A stretch of DNA of 29,588 bases from Welwitschia mirabilis (GCA_051453625.1 JBOZIK010000001.1:270775219-270804806); one strand, 5' to 3'. Numbered from the stretch's first letter, positions 1 through 12,095 are shown. The notes: a model not told the origin generated them from the sequence alone. Made by a program: numbers and translations.

Positions 1-2459
1 TTTAAAAACTTAAATTCATCATCCTTACAAGTTTTTTTAAGAATTTCGGATTATTATAAATATGATTAACATAATGATCATCTAAGAGTTGCGATTATAA
101 TTAACCTTATAAATACTTTATAAATATCCTAAACATAATCAACTTCTAGGATATTAAGGTGCTAATATTATCATTAGCATAATGTTTGTAATTATTGGGA
201 TTAATATAGGTGTGTTTTAGTGTATATTTAGGAAGTAGAAAAATTATAAGTATGATCAAATTCATAACTATTAGAAGATATGATTAAAGTTATGCTTATC
301 TAGGAGTTAGCCTTATCTTAGAACCTAATATTATCAAGGATATAATTGATTTTAATTATGATTTAAAATTATTGTAGATATAATTAACTTTATAGCTATT
401 AGAAATTAAGGTTATTTTTGTTATAACTAACTCTAAGATTATTAAGGAAAAAAGTCGTTAAAGATGAAACTGGATTTAGATTCTTATGAATCTGTAAGTT
501 CTTAACATAAGTATTATTTAGTTAACCTCTTAAACAAATTTATGTCACCCTCTTTTTTTTTTAACCCTAATTAAGTATTATATTTTTTCTTCTTTTCTTT
601 TTATTTTTTATTTCTTTATTGTTTAATATTATTACCTAATAAACATAGCAAAACCTAGGATCAAATTTTACTTATTCCTTTATTATCGTTTTTATATCTT
701 GAGGAAAATAAAACATATTATTATTCTATATTTAATTATAATTAATTCCTTGGTTATTTTGGGTTACAAATAAAAGTAATGTTACAAGTGTGTGATCTCC
801 ATTTCTTCCTAGTTTTTACTCACATTGAAAGATATCTTGTAAATAATTGAGAAGCTAAAAACTTATTATAAACATACATGGATAAGTACAAGGGTAATAC
901 CTAACCAATGTAATAGGAGGTTGCAAATTCCATTAATGGCATTTCAAATTAATATTTAGCCATCCTCCAAATGTGATTTAATTCTATTTTAGGTTCTAAA
1001 CTATACAAATATGGCTAGGCTTAACTTCATAGGCTTACACTTTATCTCTATATACCCTTAATATAAGTGAAACGTAGTACCTAATGTGGATGCATGATTA
1101 TAAATGACCTCAACTTCCTTAAAACATTTCTAAATAGTGTAACATGATCCATCAATGTCAAGGGCTTGCGATATTAAGTTGGATTAAGTTTATATATGGG
1201 TGGGATAGGAGATTAGTGCTCAAATCCACTTCTAGAGGAGTATTATTAAAAAAATGCAATGCAACCCACGTTGATGATGAAATCCAGTATGAGGATAAAT
1301 ATTATTAAGATTATCTTTGTTTAGTTATGTTAATGAATATATCATATGAATGCATGTATATGATTCTAACTAATACGAATCTTTAATGGATTATTTACTT
1401 AGCTATAATAAATTTAATCATCATTAAGTTTATTTTATAGAAATAATTATAAAATAAAAAATAAACATATTAGAACTTCTCTCTATTCAAGATTACAATA
1501 ATGAAAACCTAAATAAAGGAAATATTCTTTTCTTCTTTTTTTTCATAATAATAAAAAAATTTAAAATGTATCAAATCATATCTTAATATTATACTTAAAG
1601 AAACTAATCCATACATGGAGCTATGTTAATCTTAAATGCATTCTTCCATGCTCATATGACAATCTCCATAGATTAATGCAATGAAGATAAACAAAAGAAA
1701 GTATAGCTCAAGATTGACTATTAATACATAATAACTTATCCATGATTCACATGAATATATCATAAGTTAAGAAAATAAATGATAAATCTAGGACTATTCA
1801 TGTTACTTAAACTATGAAAGTGAAAAACCTTACAAACACACATATTCAAAGTAAGATAAATGAAAAAGGTAAAAAAGGTATTTTTCCTAATAAAATATTA
1901 TTCCTAATAAATGTAACTTAATGCTACTGATTACAACTTATCTTGTATACTTAAAATACCTATATAAATTTCTTTAATAATTTTTGTAAAATTTAAAACA
2001 TTAATTATAGGTTTTGGGCTCTAAAAGGACATCATAATTAAAAATTAATAATTAATTAATTATGAAAAAATTACATAGTTTTTCATAAACTAGATCTAGA
2101 ATAGGATCATTATAAACTAACTTAATCTATCTTGTAATTCTAAAAATATTATTTCTAAGGTCATGATTTAAGGCTAAAAACTATTAAATTTTCTAAAATT
2201 AAGTCTTATCATACTACACTTAAAGAATTATAGGTTTCAAGAATACTTTGAATATTTAAATGATTCAATATGTTTTGGAAATATTATTAATTCCCTACAA
2301 CTTCGGCTATTCAAGGTTTTGAATATCTTAACTAGTTAGTTATAGAAACATAAATTAATTACTTACTATTTTCTACATTTATTTTCTAATTTATTTTAAT
2401 AAATAAATTTTTAAAAATTACTTTACATTTAAAAAATTACTATTTTTACATTTTCACAA
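1..2459. other. AT-rich intergenic DNA without a recognisable gene
   Basis: All frames are broken every few codons and no protein motif, RNA gene or LTR end could be recognised. The first 450 bases contain loosely recurring phrases (around 'ataattaacttta' and 'ctattagaa') that could be a decayed short-period repeat, but I could not define a unit. Pyrimidine-rich tracts lie near 550-615. CpG is rare but not absent, with about eight in the first 1.4 kb, fewer than base composition predicts. Old transposon sequence decayed past recognition is the likeliest content. Confidence 0.6.
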
Positions 2460-3221
2460 ATATAACACAATCATAGACTTAGAAAAAAATCACTAGTTTA
2501 TACCTACTAATTAATTAGCTATGGTGTTTTTAACCTATGCCTCTATTGTGGAAATTTAGCTTCAGCTATAAGAAATATGGTAACGTTTCTATAGCTAGTT
2601 ATGCAATAATTTAAATCAGTAAAATAATGAATATACTAGCTAAACTAATTATATAAAAAAATTAACTAAATTTACTAAATCAATTTAAGAAAATATTTTA
2701 TTATAAGCCTTAGGATTTCCATGAAAGAGTAATAGTCTAAAAGAGGTTTTCAAGGATTAAACTTTTGCCTCTAATAAGATGGACTTACTACATAATAGAT
2801 AAGACTATAATATTAAAACAAGTATGGATACCCAAATTTATGTTTTTTTTTAAACTTTTTATAGTAAGCCCTTAGTCACTTAGCCATAATCATCCATTAG
2901 TAATCTTTATCACCAAGCATAAGATACTTCTTATATCTTTCTAGCATCTTTGTAAGAGCCAATTAAAAGGAATAACATTTTATAAACTAATTTTATACAA
3001 ACTATAAATAATTCTCTAATGTAATATCATACCATTCCACTATAATATTTAAGAGATATCATATGTATAATATGAGTAAAAAGCTTACTTAGAAATATTA
3101 GTAAGTTCTTGATGGTTGAAGATTAATAAAGATCCAAGCTCAAGAATCCTTAGCTTCAAATTTTAAAACTCTAAGTTCCATAAAATGAATAATTAAAAGA
3201 AAGAAAGAAAAAAAAAGGAAT
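2460..3221. other. AT-rich DNA with a possible decayed DNA-transposon end
   Basis: An 11-base inverted repeat (2512-2522 against 2591-2601, one mismatch) encloses a segment with the phrase 'cttcagctata' near 2560; a related 'cttcggctat' lies at 2301. Such recurring sub-terminal phrases occur in plant CACTA and other non-autonomous DNA transposons, but no complete terminal repeat or target-site duplication was found. The rest of the stretch holds no recognisable gene. Confidence 0.25.
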
Positions 3222-3277
3222 NNNNNNNNNNNNNNNNNNNNNNNNNNNNNNNNNNNNNNNNNNNNNNNNNNNNNNNN
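3222..3277. other. Assembly gap (56 N) beside a (TA)n tract
   Basis: A run of 56 N lies directly before a TA dinucleotide tract. Apparent open frames across it exist only because N has no stop codons. Confidence 0.98.

Positions 3278-3315
<38 letters not shown>
3278..3315. repeat. (TA)n microsatellite
   Basis: About 19 uninterrupted TA units follow the gap. The true tract may be longer, because the gap truncates its left side. Repeated Tyr-Ile in translated frames here is only the microsatellite. Confidence 0.95.
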
Positions 3316-3319
<4 letters not shown>

Positions 3320-3621
3320 AAATATACATAGTTTAATAGTACAAGAATACATGATTTATTATTTATAAGTGGGATGAGTAATATTGGAGTACAAACGGTA
3401 TTATATTTATGACTCATGCACTTAAATAGGATGAGGAGTCTTCTTCCTTTAATTAGCAAGGCTAATTACAACCATCATTTCCTTGTGCTAGATCCTTCTT
3501 AATTCTTCATAGGCTCATAAGTCATTTTAGAACTAGATTATTCTAGATTATTAGTGAAATCAAATTATCCTTAGACTTCAACTTCACCTAATTTTTGTTT
3601 TTTTACTTTGATCCCTTCTAT
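3316..3621. other. AT-rich spacer, nothing recognised
   Basis: No coding, RNA or repeat signal was seen between the TA tract and the next gap. Confidence 0.6.
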
Positions 3622-3775
3622 NNNNNNNNNNNNNNNNNNNNNNNNNNNNNNNNNNNNNNNNNNNNNNNNNNNNNNNNNNNNNNNNNNNNNNNNNNNNNNN
3701 NNNNNNNNNNNNNNNNNNNNNNNNNNNNNNNNNNNNNNNNNNNNNNNNNNNNNNNNNNNNNNNNNNNNNNNNNNN
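3622..3775. other. Assembly gap (154 N)
   Basis: A run of N. The open frames that cross it are artefacts. Confidence 0.98.
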
Positions 3776-5130
3776 ATACATATTTTTCCTCATATCCATA
3801 ATAATCTCAAAATTGTCATATTGCATAATGAGATAAACTCTTCAATTTTAATAAATAAAATAATAAATATATTATGAATCAAGTTCCCTTACACATCTTC
3901 ATGGTATAATAAATCTACTCATTTATCATTCTTGAGTCTAGGTAAGAGTGAATTTACTTATTCAAATTCTCATTTACTTTAAAATACATAAAATATATCA
4001 ATCACATAATACAAATAGGAAAATGTCTTTTCATAATATAGTACACCTATCACATTTACCAAGCATTTAAATGAGTAAATAAGATGGAAAATATATTTTT
4101 ATCTTATCTTGAAATTTTCAATTTATTAGTTTTATCATGTAAATTTAATTCCTTACATAATGGGATTATCTAATTTTAAATGTTTGGATAGCTTTTCTCA
4201 TTAAAACCTGCTAATTTAATTATTATTTTTTTCATGATGAATTACAAACTAAGTTTAATTTAAAATATCATCTTACTTGACAATGCCTTTAAACAAGAAT
4301 AATTCATCATCTAATTAAAAACTTAATATTCTTAGTATCTAATTAATTAAGATTTACAAAATATGGGATATAACTATATGTTCCTTTAAAGAAACATAAG
4401 ATCTTCTAAAAATCCATAAAGTAAGTTTTTACCCTTAAACACTTTAATTAATTTTCTCATGAAAATATCTTAAAATTAGAGAACTATACTTTAGAAACAT
4501 TTGTAACATCAATATAAAGTAATTTATTTACAAATTGGAAAGTGATCTAAAGAATTTATTCACTTACTTATGTAGAAAAATTACATTTATCACCATCAAT
4601 TTCATGCATGTTACTATAAAACTCCTCAAATATAGATCAACTAATTTTTGCCAACTAAGATTCTTAAAGAAATGTTAAATCTATTTTTATCTATTGGGTG
4701 TAAAACCTTATGTCCTTTTCATAATAATAATTATAAACTTTCAACTATCATTTGAATTTATAAATGAATTCTTATATTTGTTTTCTTGATCGATGTCTTT
4801 TTCTTTTACTACTATTGATGGCTTCTTTGAGCCTATTATTCCTTTTTTTGAAATCATTTTATAAAAAAAAAAGCTAAATATGAAGATTGATACAAATGCT
4901 ATAACATAGAATGAAAATTAAAGACTTCTAAGATAATAGGTATTTTCATGATATGGATTAGATGTATGGGAGTAGTAAAACATTTAAGGTAAAGGATTAG
5001 AGAACCTTGAGTGGTACATGTATAGCTTGTATAGTGCTTAAAATTATGATTTAAGGAAGTGTTTTATCTCTTTTAAGAGAGGTATAATCTTAACTACTTA
5101 CTATACTTTAACCTATGTTATTAGATGCAT
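3776..5130. other. AT-rich spacer, nothing recognised
   Basis: No frame stays open and no conserved retroelement motif could be read on either strand. It lies on the 3' side of the minus-strand copia relic that follows, where reverse transcriptase and RNase H would be expected, but neither the YVDD box nor any other reverse-transcriptase motif is visible. It may be unrelated sequence or coding sequence decayed beyond recognition. Confidence 0.5.
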
Positions 5131-5141
5131 TTGAACTTAAA

Positions 5142-5355
5142 GACATCTAAATGTATACCATAGATGTCTATAACATGGTAGATGTTCATACTAAATTAAC
5201 TTTTAAAAAAAATTACAATAGATGTCCATGATATAAGAAGAAATGTATAACATTAAAATGCATTTATATAATAGAAGAAATCTACATAGAAAGTACATAG
5301 ATAATGCTGGAAAAAAAGAGTTAAATAGGAGATGTTTATACCAATACAAGATGTC
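5142..5355. repeat. Cluster of GAYRTC hexamers, probably LTR-derived
   Basis: The palindrome-like hexamer occurs at 5142 (GACATC), 5163 (GATGTC), 5221 (GATGTC) and 5350 (GATGTC), with near matches between. Similar clusters lie near 10037-10230, in the copia 2 LTR at 17514-17930, and at 20680-21093. Because the 17.5 kb cluster lies in a probable LTR, I infer this one is the remnant of a 3' LTR for the neighbouring minus-strand copia relic. Small open frames on both strands here (about 66-76 codons) show no motif and are probably chance. Confidence 0.4.
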
Positions 5356-5599
5356 CATGACATTTATGAAATATGCTCCAAAAAGTTTAAAAAAGTATAA
5401 TGCACATGAAGAACCTAGTACTAAAGAATGCAATCCTAGATAAGTATAGATTTAAAATACATAGCCATTAGATTTGATAAGAAGTCATATATATCTAATT
5501 TAATTGATTGAAACTGGCCTATTCCCTAAATTTCTACATTTGGTTAACTCATCTTATATAGTTAATAACTAGTTTTTCTCATCCTTAAAACTTTTGGAT

Positions 5600-6180
5600 T
5601 CTATTTTTGATATCTATGTTGCATGATTGTAAAGCTTTCATAATAATTTTTTTTAACACCATTATAGGGGCTTTTAATGATGTTGCTAAAAGAGTGTCCT
5701 CTTTCTAATCTATTTCTTTTAGAAGGCTTTTGTGTTCTTATATTATTATCAACATCTATGTCATTATCAAAGTTAGATGATTCCATTATAAAGTGATGTT
5801 GATTTTATTCCTCATTCTCCTTATCATCCTATAGAAAAGAATAATTTTGCATATAAGAATCATTAATTTTGATATCTAATTGTTTCTTTTATGCTTAAAG
5901 TTTACTTGTTATAAACAATATAAGATTTACTAATCATAGAATATCAAAACAAAAAAACCTTTATTGTCTTTAATATAAAACATTCTAAGTCAATTCTTCT
6001 CATTTAAAATATAACATTTAGATTTAAAATTATGAAAATAACTTACTGAGGATTTCTTACCATACATTATTAAATATTTAGTCTTGTTTGTAAACTATCT
6101 TCCCAAAATGTAATTGAAAATATTATAGGTGGTATTTATATCTTTAACCTAAACATGATAAGCTACCTCATGATCATGTA
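5600..6180 (-). pseudogene. Copia 1 integrase C-terminal linker
   Basis: 'YGKKSSVSYFHNFKSKCYIL' (about 6000-6090) matches the well-known 'GRKPNISHLRVFGCKCYVL' block of copia integrases, and 'FFVLIFYD' matches 'GIFLGYS'. An open frame at 5786-5601 (61 codons, beginning MESSNFDND) corresponds to the variable, hydrophilic linker that normally precedes reverse transcriptase. Nothing recognisable as reverse transcriptase follows, so the element is truncated or deleted from here on. Confidence 0.65.
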
Positions 6181-6600
6181 ACATTTCTCTTGCCATTTCA
6201 TTCATTTATATTTTTGCACTCTATAAGTTAACTTTGTTATAACATCCCTAGATTAAAGAATTGATGATCTACCTTGTATCATTTATAAAATTCCTTAACA
6301 TATGTACTTTTATATTCTCCATCATTATTACTTTAGATGATCTTGATGTGATATCCTTTCTTGTTCTAAAACCTAATGCATAACTTATAAAAATGATCAA
6401 TAAACTTATCCTTATGGGTAACAAAGGCAACCAATGTACAGTAAGAGTAATTAATAGTAATAACAAAATAATATCATTTTCTTTTAAGATTTTTTTTTTC
6501 TGAAGAACTAATTATATCAAGATGTAGCATATTCAAAGTACAAGAACTAGATAAAGAATTTTCAATATCTTATCCTTGTTTTTCTTTCCTTCTAAAAGGA
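6180..6600 (-). pseudogene. Copia 1 integrase core relic
   Basis: Integrase inserts the cDNA into the host chromosome. LNMLHLDIISSS (about 6500-6540) matches the 'LELLHMDLFGP' block that carries the first catalytic Asp, which is kept. 'YYFVITINYS..TLVAFVTHKDKF' follows at about 6410-6480 in pieces, the 'FVIVDDFSR.TWVYFL..K' block. The second catalytic block, normally 'IRSDNGGEF', reads I-stop-SNNDGEYK near 6310-6335, so the catalytic Asp is Asn and the arginine codon is a stop. The Asp-to-Asn change is a G-to-A transition. The element cannot make active integrase. Confidence 0.8.
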
Positions 6601-6730
6601 ATTACAAACCTATGTGTCAAGGTTCTTGAGTTTGAGAAGAACTCTTACAAGATGTTTTAATGATGAGATTTCTATGAATTTCTTATGTTCACATATTCAA
6701 GTTTCTTGTTCTAGATATTTATGTTACCTA

Positions 6731-7110
6731 TCATGCTAAGTAAACACTTAATGTATTTATTAGTAATATTACTAAATAAAGTGTCATAAACATTTTCTTT
6801 TCTTTGACTAAAAAATAAAGCATTAGTAGAATTGTAGGCCTTAATACTATAATCCTTTTTTTAACAATTAACATAAAATGGGAATCAAAAATATGAATAA
6901 CACTTAATAAGTTATGTTGTAATAACAAATCTACATAAAACACATTTCTTCTATCATACTTATAAATTTGATTGGACCTAATTGTTATAATTTTTATAAC
7001 TAATAAAATCATTGTCATAATTGTATTAACAAGAAAGATAAGAATTTATATATCTCCTATCATACGTTTATCAAATGTGATTTTTCATCCATCATAAGGT
7101 TATTTGAGCA
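6731..7110 (-). pseudogene. Copia 1 protease end and pre-integrase region
   Basis: RMIGD near 7050-7075 stands where copia proteases have the 'CSRHMTGD' segment after the catalytic Asp-Ser-Gly; the catalytic residues themselves are not readable. An open frame (7018-6731) continues with RRNVFYVDLLLQHNLLSVIH, matching the very common 'V.YV.GLKHNLLSISQ' motif, and then KEKKMFMTLYL for the 'R..NVY.L' motif that precedes the GAG-pre-integrase domain (PF13976-type). This is one of the better preserved parts of the relic. Confidence 0.75.
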
Positions 7111-7168
7111 AGAAAGACATTTTTATCATTCTTTAAAACCCAATTTTTTTTGTATTTAATTTCATTTA

Positions 7169-7960
7169 CTAAAGATAAGGACAAAAGTTTCTATAATGCA
7201 CTCTTTTATAATAATAGAAGTAAATGATGTTATTTGTATATGCTAAATTTTCATACTTTGTCTTATACTTCCATTTTGAGAAGAGATTCTTTAAAATTCC
7301 CTGTGATTGGCTTGTAGATATTTTATTTTTATCCAATTCACTTTTGTCACTAGACCTCGTACCTTTATCAAGCATGAAATTTAAGTTCTTTTACCTTCTA
7401 TGAATCACTTATTTATGTGTTTGACATCTGGTAACTGATGTTTTACATTCTTTCACTCATTTTTTAGTTTACTAATCTTAGCCTTAAGATCTATATTTTT
7501 ACTTATTAACTTCAAATAAGAGTTATTTTTTGATCCACGATTAAGAAATTTATTCATCTTATTGTATAATTTGTTTAATATGATAAAATTTATTGAAATT
7601 AAGTCATACCTTTCTTTAAGAGTTAACTCATCTTCCTTTTCAATTACAGTATCAAGATCTTATAGGTTTTAAAGTATTTATTAGTAGTACTACATCCATA
7701 ATGGATAATGGTAATGAATAATAGATGGATGTCTTAGTTATCATCATCTCAACATCCCTCCTCAATGATGTCTTCATCATCACCCAAGCTAGTGAAGAAA
7801 TTTTTCTTTCTTCTAAAAAATATATTTTGAATTTTCTTTTACATTTAATTTGCACTTAAGAGTGTGAAGGCATGATGACATTTATCCCTAAATTCCAATA
7901 TTTTGAATCCAAAATATCATTTTGCAAATAAAATTAAGAGTTATTACCTTTATTATTAAC
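7169..7960 (-). pseudogene. Copia 1 gag C-terminus: zinc knuckles and acidic linker
   Basis: This segment follows the UBN2 domain. A first knuckle-like remnant (KCHHAF, near 7880) is followed by basic then acidic residues (RRKKNFF, then GDDEDIIEEG, about 7740-7820), the usual 'KKKAM.ATWDD' layout of plant copia gag. A later stretch (7169-7375) reads SDKSELDKNK, then a knuckle remnant in the order Tyr-Phe-Tyr-Tyr-Tyr, His-Tyr-Arg, Cys-Pro where C-x2-C-x4-H-x4-C is expected. Copia 2 has the matching segment at about 22090-22230. The lost cysteines are mostly tyrosine, a TGT/TGC to TAT/TAC change, in keeping with G-to-A decay. Confidence 0.65.
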
Positions 7961-8138
7961 TTTCCCTTATGGTCTAAATGATCTAGGATGCTCTTATCTT
8001 CTTTTGTTTCTTTTAGAAATAAGATATTTTACCAAGTTGATTAAATTAAATTTATCATTAACATTATTTTAGGATTTATTACTATTTTATCAAACTATAA
8101 GTTTTCCTTTACTAAGTTATTTTTTACTATTAGTGGCC

Positions 8139-8810
8139 TTAAGTGCTATGAGTGTCTCTTTTATGATCCCCTACTATAATCAAATTCATCTCATAGGCAG
8201 TTAAAGAACTTTGTTCTTCTTCATAATTCATGGTGGCAAAATTTTTGGATTCTTCCAAAATAAGGATCTTAGGCCTATATCCTAGACTAAATGATCTTAC
8301 TACTTTTATATTTTCTTCTAATAGCTCTCCATTAATCCCATAGATAGTATTTACTATGTTGCTCATGTTAATGAAGTTTTTATGGATTCTTTTTCCTTCA
8401 TTAATTCTATAAATTTCAAATCCACTAATCTAAACTAATAGCTTAGACTATTTAGTTGTGAAATTACTTTCATAAATTACTTTAACTATATCACATAATT
8501 CCTTTATAGTACTATAATTAATCATCTATTGAATTTTTCTAAACAACTGGCATAATGTAGAGCATTCTTCATCTTAAAATCATACATGTGAATCACTTTC
8601 TCTATATTGATTAATTTTTTGTGATGCATCCATAAAATTTCATTTTTGGTAGTCTCTATAGGATTTGAGAATCTAGCCCTTATTATCTTCTATACTTCAA
8701 ACTCAATAGATTGTAAGTATATCTACATCCTCATCTTCTTATAGGCATAGTTCATCCCATTTAAGAGTGGAGGTCTAGTGGTTAAGAACCCTTTCTTAGT
8801 AGTTCAATTA
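8139..8810 (-). pseudogene. Copia 1 gag relic, UBN2 domain
   Basis: Gag forms the particle that packages retrotransposon RNA in the cytoplasm. The N-terminal signature reads RPPLLNGMNY (about 8740-8795), matching the usual 'RPP-x-F-N-G-x-N-Y-x-x-W' opening of plant copia gag, followed by IYLQSIEFEV. The C-terminal half keeps 'LGYRPKILILEESKNF' and 'SLTAYEMNLI' (8139-8310), which correspond to the conserved 'LP..WE.KV..I.EAKDL' and 'L...L..YE' segments of the family (PF14223-type). The last 75 codons form an open frame from 8366 to 8139. The middle part is broken by stops and frame changes. The start codon is not identifiable. Confidence 0.8.
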
Positions 8811-9640
8811 AAGATTTATACCTTTTTTATGACTACCTACTCTAACACTACTTATGGATTATAGAAATAAAAGGCAATATTTTATACTATTATTAACAAT
8901 TAATGGCTAGCAGGAAATTAAGTGCATGCAAAATGAAAATGAAACTCTTACTAATATAGTATGATTTTTATAAACTAAGTACTCCACAAGACTTTAATGT
9001 GGTATATCTTTTAATCTTTATTGCTTATTAAAAAATATTATTTTTGGGTTACCAGAAATCTCATAATGCTTAGTATAAATGAGTTGCTTCTTATAATGCA
9101 TCTAGCTCAACTTCTTAGGATTTAAACTCATAAGATAGGAATTTCTCCTAAGAATACACCTAATGCCTCACATGACACACTTAACATTTAAAATTCCACT
9201 TGAAACTAGTAACATTAAAGCCCCTCAAAATCTACAATTAAGTGAAAAAAAAATATGAAATCATAAATATTCTACTTAATTAAATGTCCACCTATGAGTA
9301 CATACAAAAATAAAAATCAAGTTTAAGAGAGACAAGGAGAGAAACTTAGTGAATTTAACTTACTCACTTAAGAAGAAGAAGTAGTAAGATAAGACCATGA
9401 TTTTCTTTTTTTCTTCACTATATAGTAATTTTGATATTTATCTCTGAAGAAATGAAACCTTTACAAGCTAATAAAAAGAATATTCAACTCTTAATTAGAG
9501 AGTTGTACTACTTTATTTCTTCTTAATCTATTATTTTAGTTATCTTCTTATCTGATCTTGTGCTTATTTAATCTCAGTTCATTCAATCTTAATTAGTTTA
9601 TTATGTTATTTTAATAGGGTTTTAACTTTGTATTATATAA
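8811..9640. other. AT-rich spacer upstream of copia 1
   Basis: In the copia 1 direction this is where a leader and primer-binding site should lie. I searched for the initiator-Met primer site in that orientation and did not find a convincing copy. No open frame or other feature was recognised. Confidence 0.5.
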
Positions 9641-10540
9641 TAATATTTTACTGGATTTTTCTAAAAGGGTAATATGTATAATGGTCAGATCCATAACCAT
9701 CATTTTTTACTAGTATAATTCTTTAAAATTTTATATGTATTTAGATGTTGTATATATCTTTACTAATAGCTTTAATTTCTACCCATTCTTTTAAGCTCTT
9801 TTATTATCCAATAAATTATCAACTTTAGTAGATTTATTTTGATCCTATAAAAATCTTCTCTAGGTGTAAATATCTTTAACCCATAGTTGTCCTGTATCAA
9901 ATGCTCATAAACAGTCAAGATGTTTTTAACTTTAGTGAATGTCTTCTATTAGGATTCTCCATAAACATTTGAAAGATTTATAGATGTTTTCAAAAGCTAT
10001 AATTGTATTATACTAAGTAGGATTTAACTTAGATAAGACATCTTTTATTTTGTATGCATTTAAAGGTGGTGTTGATATATTTTATTTATGTTAATGTCTT
10101 CTCTATAAGTTTTTAAAATGCATCATACCAACTAAAACATCAATTTTAAACTTAACTTTAATTACTCATCAAATGTAATATAGACAACCATATTCACATA
10201 TGATAGATGTTTTTAATCTTTATAGATGTCTTTTTTTCACTTGATTGAAATTCCAATTTCATGATTCCTAAACACACACGATACTATATTTGATAAGCTT
10301 TGGTACATCAAAACTATATGGATAAAGAATCAAAGCATGATTCAACCTTATTAGTACTTCATCCTTTAATGCTATGTCTAAAAGGGTTACATCCTCATAG
10401 TTAAAATAATTACTTTTAAGCAAACATCCTCCTAATATCAAACATCATGATAAGGGTAAACCTCCCTAGTAGTAGTAATTAACTTCATTTACTCAATTCC
10501 ATTGAACTCATATAACGAAAGGGAAAAGAAAAAGAAAAAT
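9641..10540. other. AT-rich DNA with scattered GAYRTC-like hexamers
   Basis: GACATC occurs at 10037 and GATGTC at 10225, with several one-off variants (GATGTT, AATGTC) from 9740 to 10220. It could be the decayed 5' LTR of copia 1, since it lies on the correct side, but the match is weaker than at the other clusters and no LTR end was found. No gene was seen. Confidence 0.3.
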
Positions 10541-11944
10541 AATTAGAATAATATTAATTTTAAAAAACACATATTAATGTTTAATTCATAGAAGGTTATA
10601 TCAGTAATTATTATTAAATTTCTTATAATAAAATTAAGGACATACCTAAGGTAAATTCAATTACTTATGATTATGGTACTTTTAAATATGCTAAATACTA
10701 TAAATCCATAGAAATATTTCAATGTCATGATTTTACATGTATGAGTGGAAGAATACTTCATTACAAATCTTAAATTCTAGCTACTAGTGCAATCAAGTAT
10801 ATTACTTATTTATGTGACTACTTTGATGATTTTGTATCATAGCCTAGTCAAGTTTACTTGGTAGATAAAAATCTAGTGCCTAGTTACTTTAATTTTCCTT
10901 CTCTATCATATTGAATGATATCTTACATTCTCTATGTTTTCTATTTAATATTACATCTTCTACATTTTCATACTAGTTAGAAAAGTTATTTGATATCCAA
11001 GATAGAGAATTTTATTAATATTTTTTATGCTACCTAGCGTCTGATCATGAAATTCTACATAGATGTAGAACTAATGTATCTTACATATTTTCTATAATAA
11101 ATTTTCCCTTTACTACTAAGACATACTTACTTTAGTCATTCCACTCTTTATTCTTTGAATGTAATGCATGATAATGGTCATTCGATTCTAACATTTATTT
11201 CATGTGATTTTCCTTAATTAAATGCATGTATAATGGATAAAGTGACATGACAACACCTTTCTATTAGTAATCGACACATTAACCAAAATGTTTTACTCAT
11301 TAATAGTTATTAATGTAATTCTCTGCTAGTTATTTTACTCTAAGGATGTCATTCCTTTATAACATTTATAGATGATTTTTTTTGCATATCTTATGATATT
11401 AAAATATCCTTATTTTCATATTTTTAAGTGGAAAATAAAACTCATATTAAGATTAAGATTTTTCATTTTAGAAATGATGATGAATATATATCAATAGAAT
11501 TTAAGGACTTTTTTCTCCCTTCAAAATGCATTTGTCATCTAATAATATGCCTAGAAACATCTTGATATAATGGCATTACAAAAAGATTTAATCCAATCAT
11601 ATTGAATATGAAATTTTTAATGATGTACTTCAATGGTTGAAAAACTTATTTGTGGCTTAAATCTGTTACTACTGTAGAATATCTCAATAATCATATTACT
11701 CATGATTTTAAAAATAGTGCATCTTTTAGTCAAAGATGGAATGGATATAACTCTACTCTAAATAATATTCATGTATTACATTACAAGTTCTACATTCATA
11801 CCCTTAGAAAACATTATGAAAAGTAGGATTTACATGCTCGCATTAGCATATTCATAATTAAAAAAAAATTTATTTCTTACCTCGCAATAGACATCGTCAA
11901 AAATAATAATCTTATGATGCTTAAGAATGTACATGTAATATTTT
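10541..11944. other. AT-rich DNA, nothing recognised
   Basis: No coding frame, conserved motif, RNA gene or terminal repeat was identified in this 1.4 kb on either strand. Confidence 0.55.
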
Positions 11945-11968
11945 ATTAGATTAATCTACTTTTCANNN

Positions 11969-12041
<73 letters not shown>

Positions 12042-12095
12042 TAGAAAGAGTGTCAAACATAATGATAATAGTCTATTAGATTGACCTACTTTTCA
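11945..12095. repeat. Imperfect direct repeat flanking an (AC)n tract
   Basis: A 21-base phrase at 11945-11965 recurs at 12075-12095 with two mismatches, both transitions. Three N separate the first copy from the AC tract. The second copy runs on into 'catttcacagtcacactc', also CA-rich. This can be a local duplication that expanded the AC tract or a patch made by the assembler. Confidence 0.85.
11969..12039. repeat. (AC)n microsatellite
   Basis: About 35 perfect AC units, with three N on the left edge (11966-11968). The perfection contrasts with the decayed surroundings, as expected of a recently expanded tract. Confidence 0.97.

Larger units (their letters stand above)
5600..8810 (-). pseudogene. 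Decayed Ty1/copia polyprotein (copia 1; gag, protease, integrase)
   Basis: Read on the minus strand, fragments in the normal copia order can be recognised across all frames: a UBN2-type gag, a CCHC zinc knuckle, a protease-end motif, the GAG-pre-integrase region, and integrase with its downstream linker. Stops and frame changes are dense, so nothing is translatable. Reverse transcriptase and RNase H, which should follow integrase, are not recognisable, and the 3' side ends near a GAYRTC cluster. Copia 2 at 21.6-22.7 kb carries closely matching gag-to-protease phrases, so both probably belong to one family or to sister families of Sirevirus-like copia. Copia assignment is confident; lineage assignment is inference. 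Confidence 0.85.

Noticed and set aside
3776-5130. Reverse transcriptase of copia 1
   Set aside because: The region is in the right place, but no YVDD, 'MDVKSAFLNG' or RNase H motif could be read in any minus-strand frame.
5203-5443. Overlapping 76- and 66-codon frames on opposite strands
   Set aside because: No motif, no family resemblance, and they overlap the GAYRTC cluster; most likely chance frames in LTR-like sequence.
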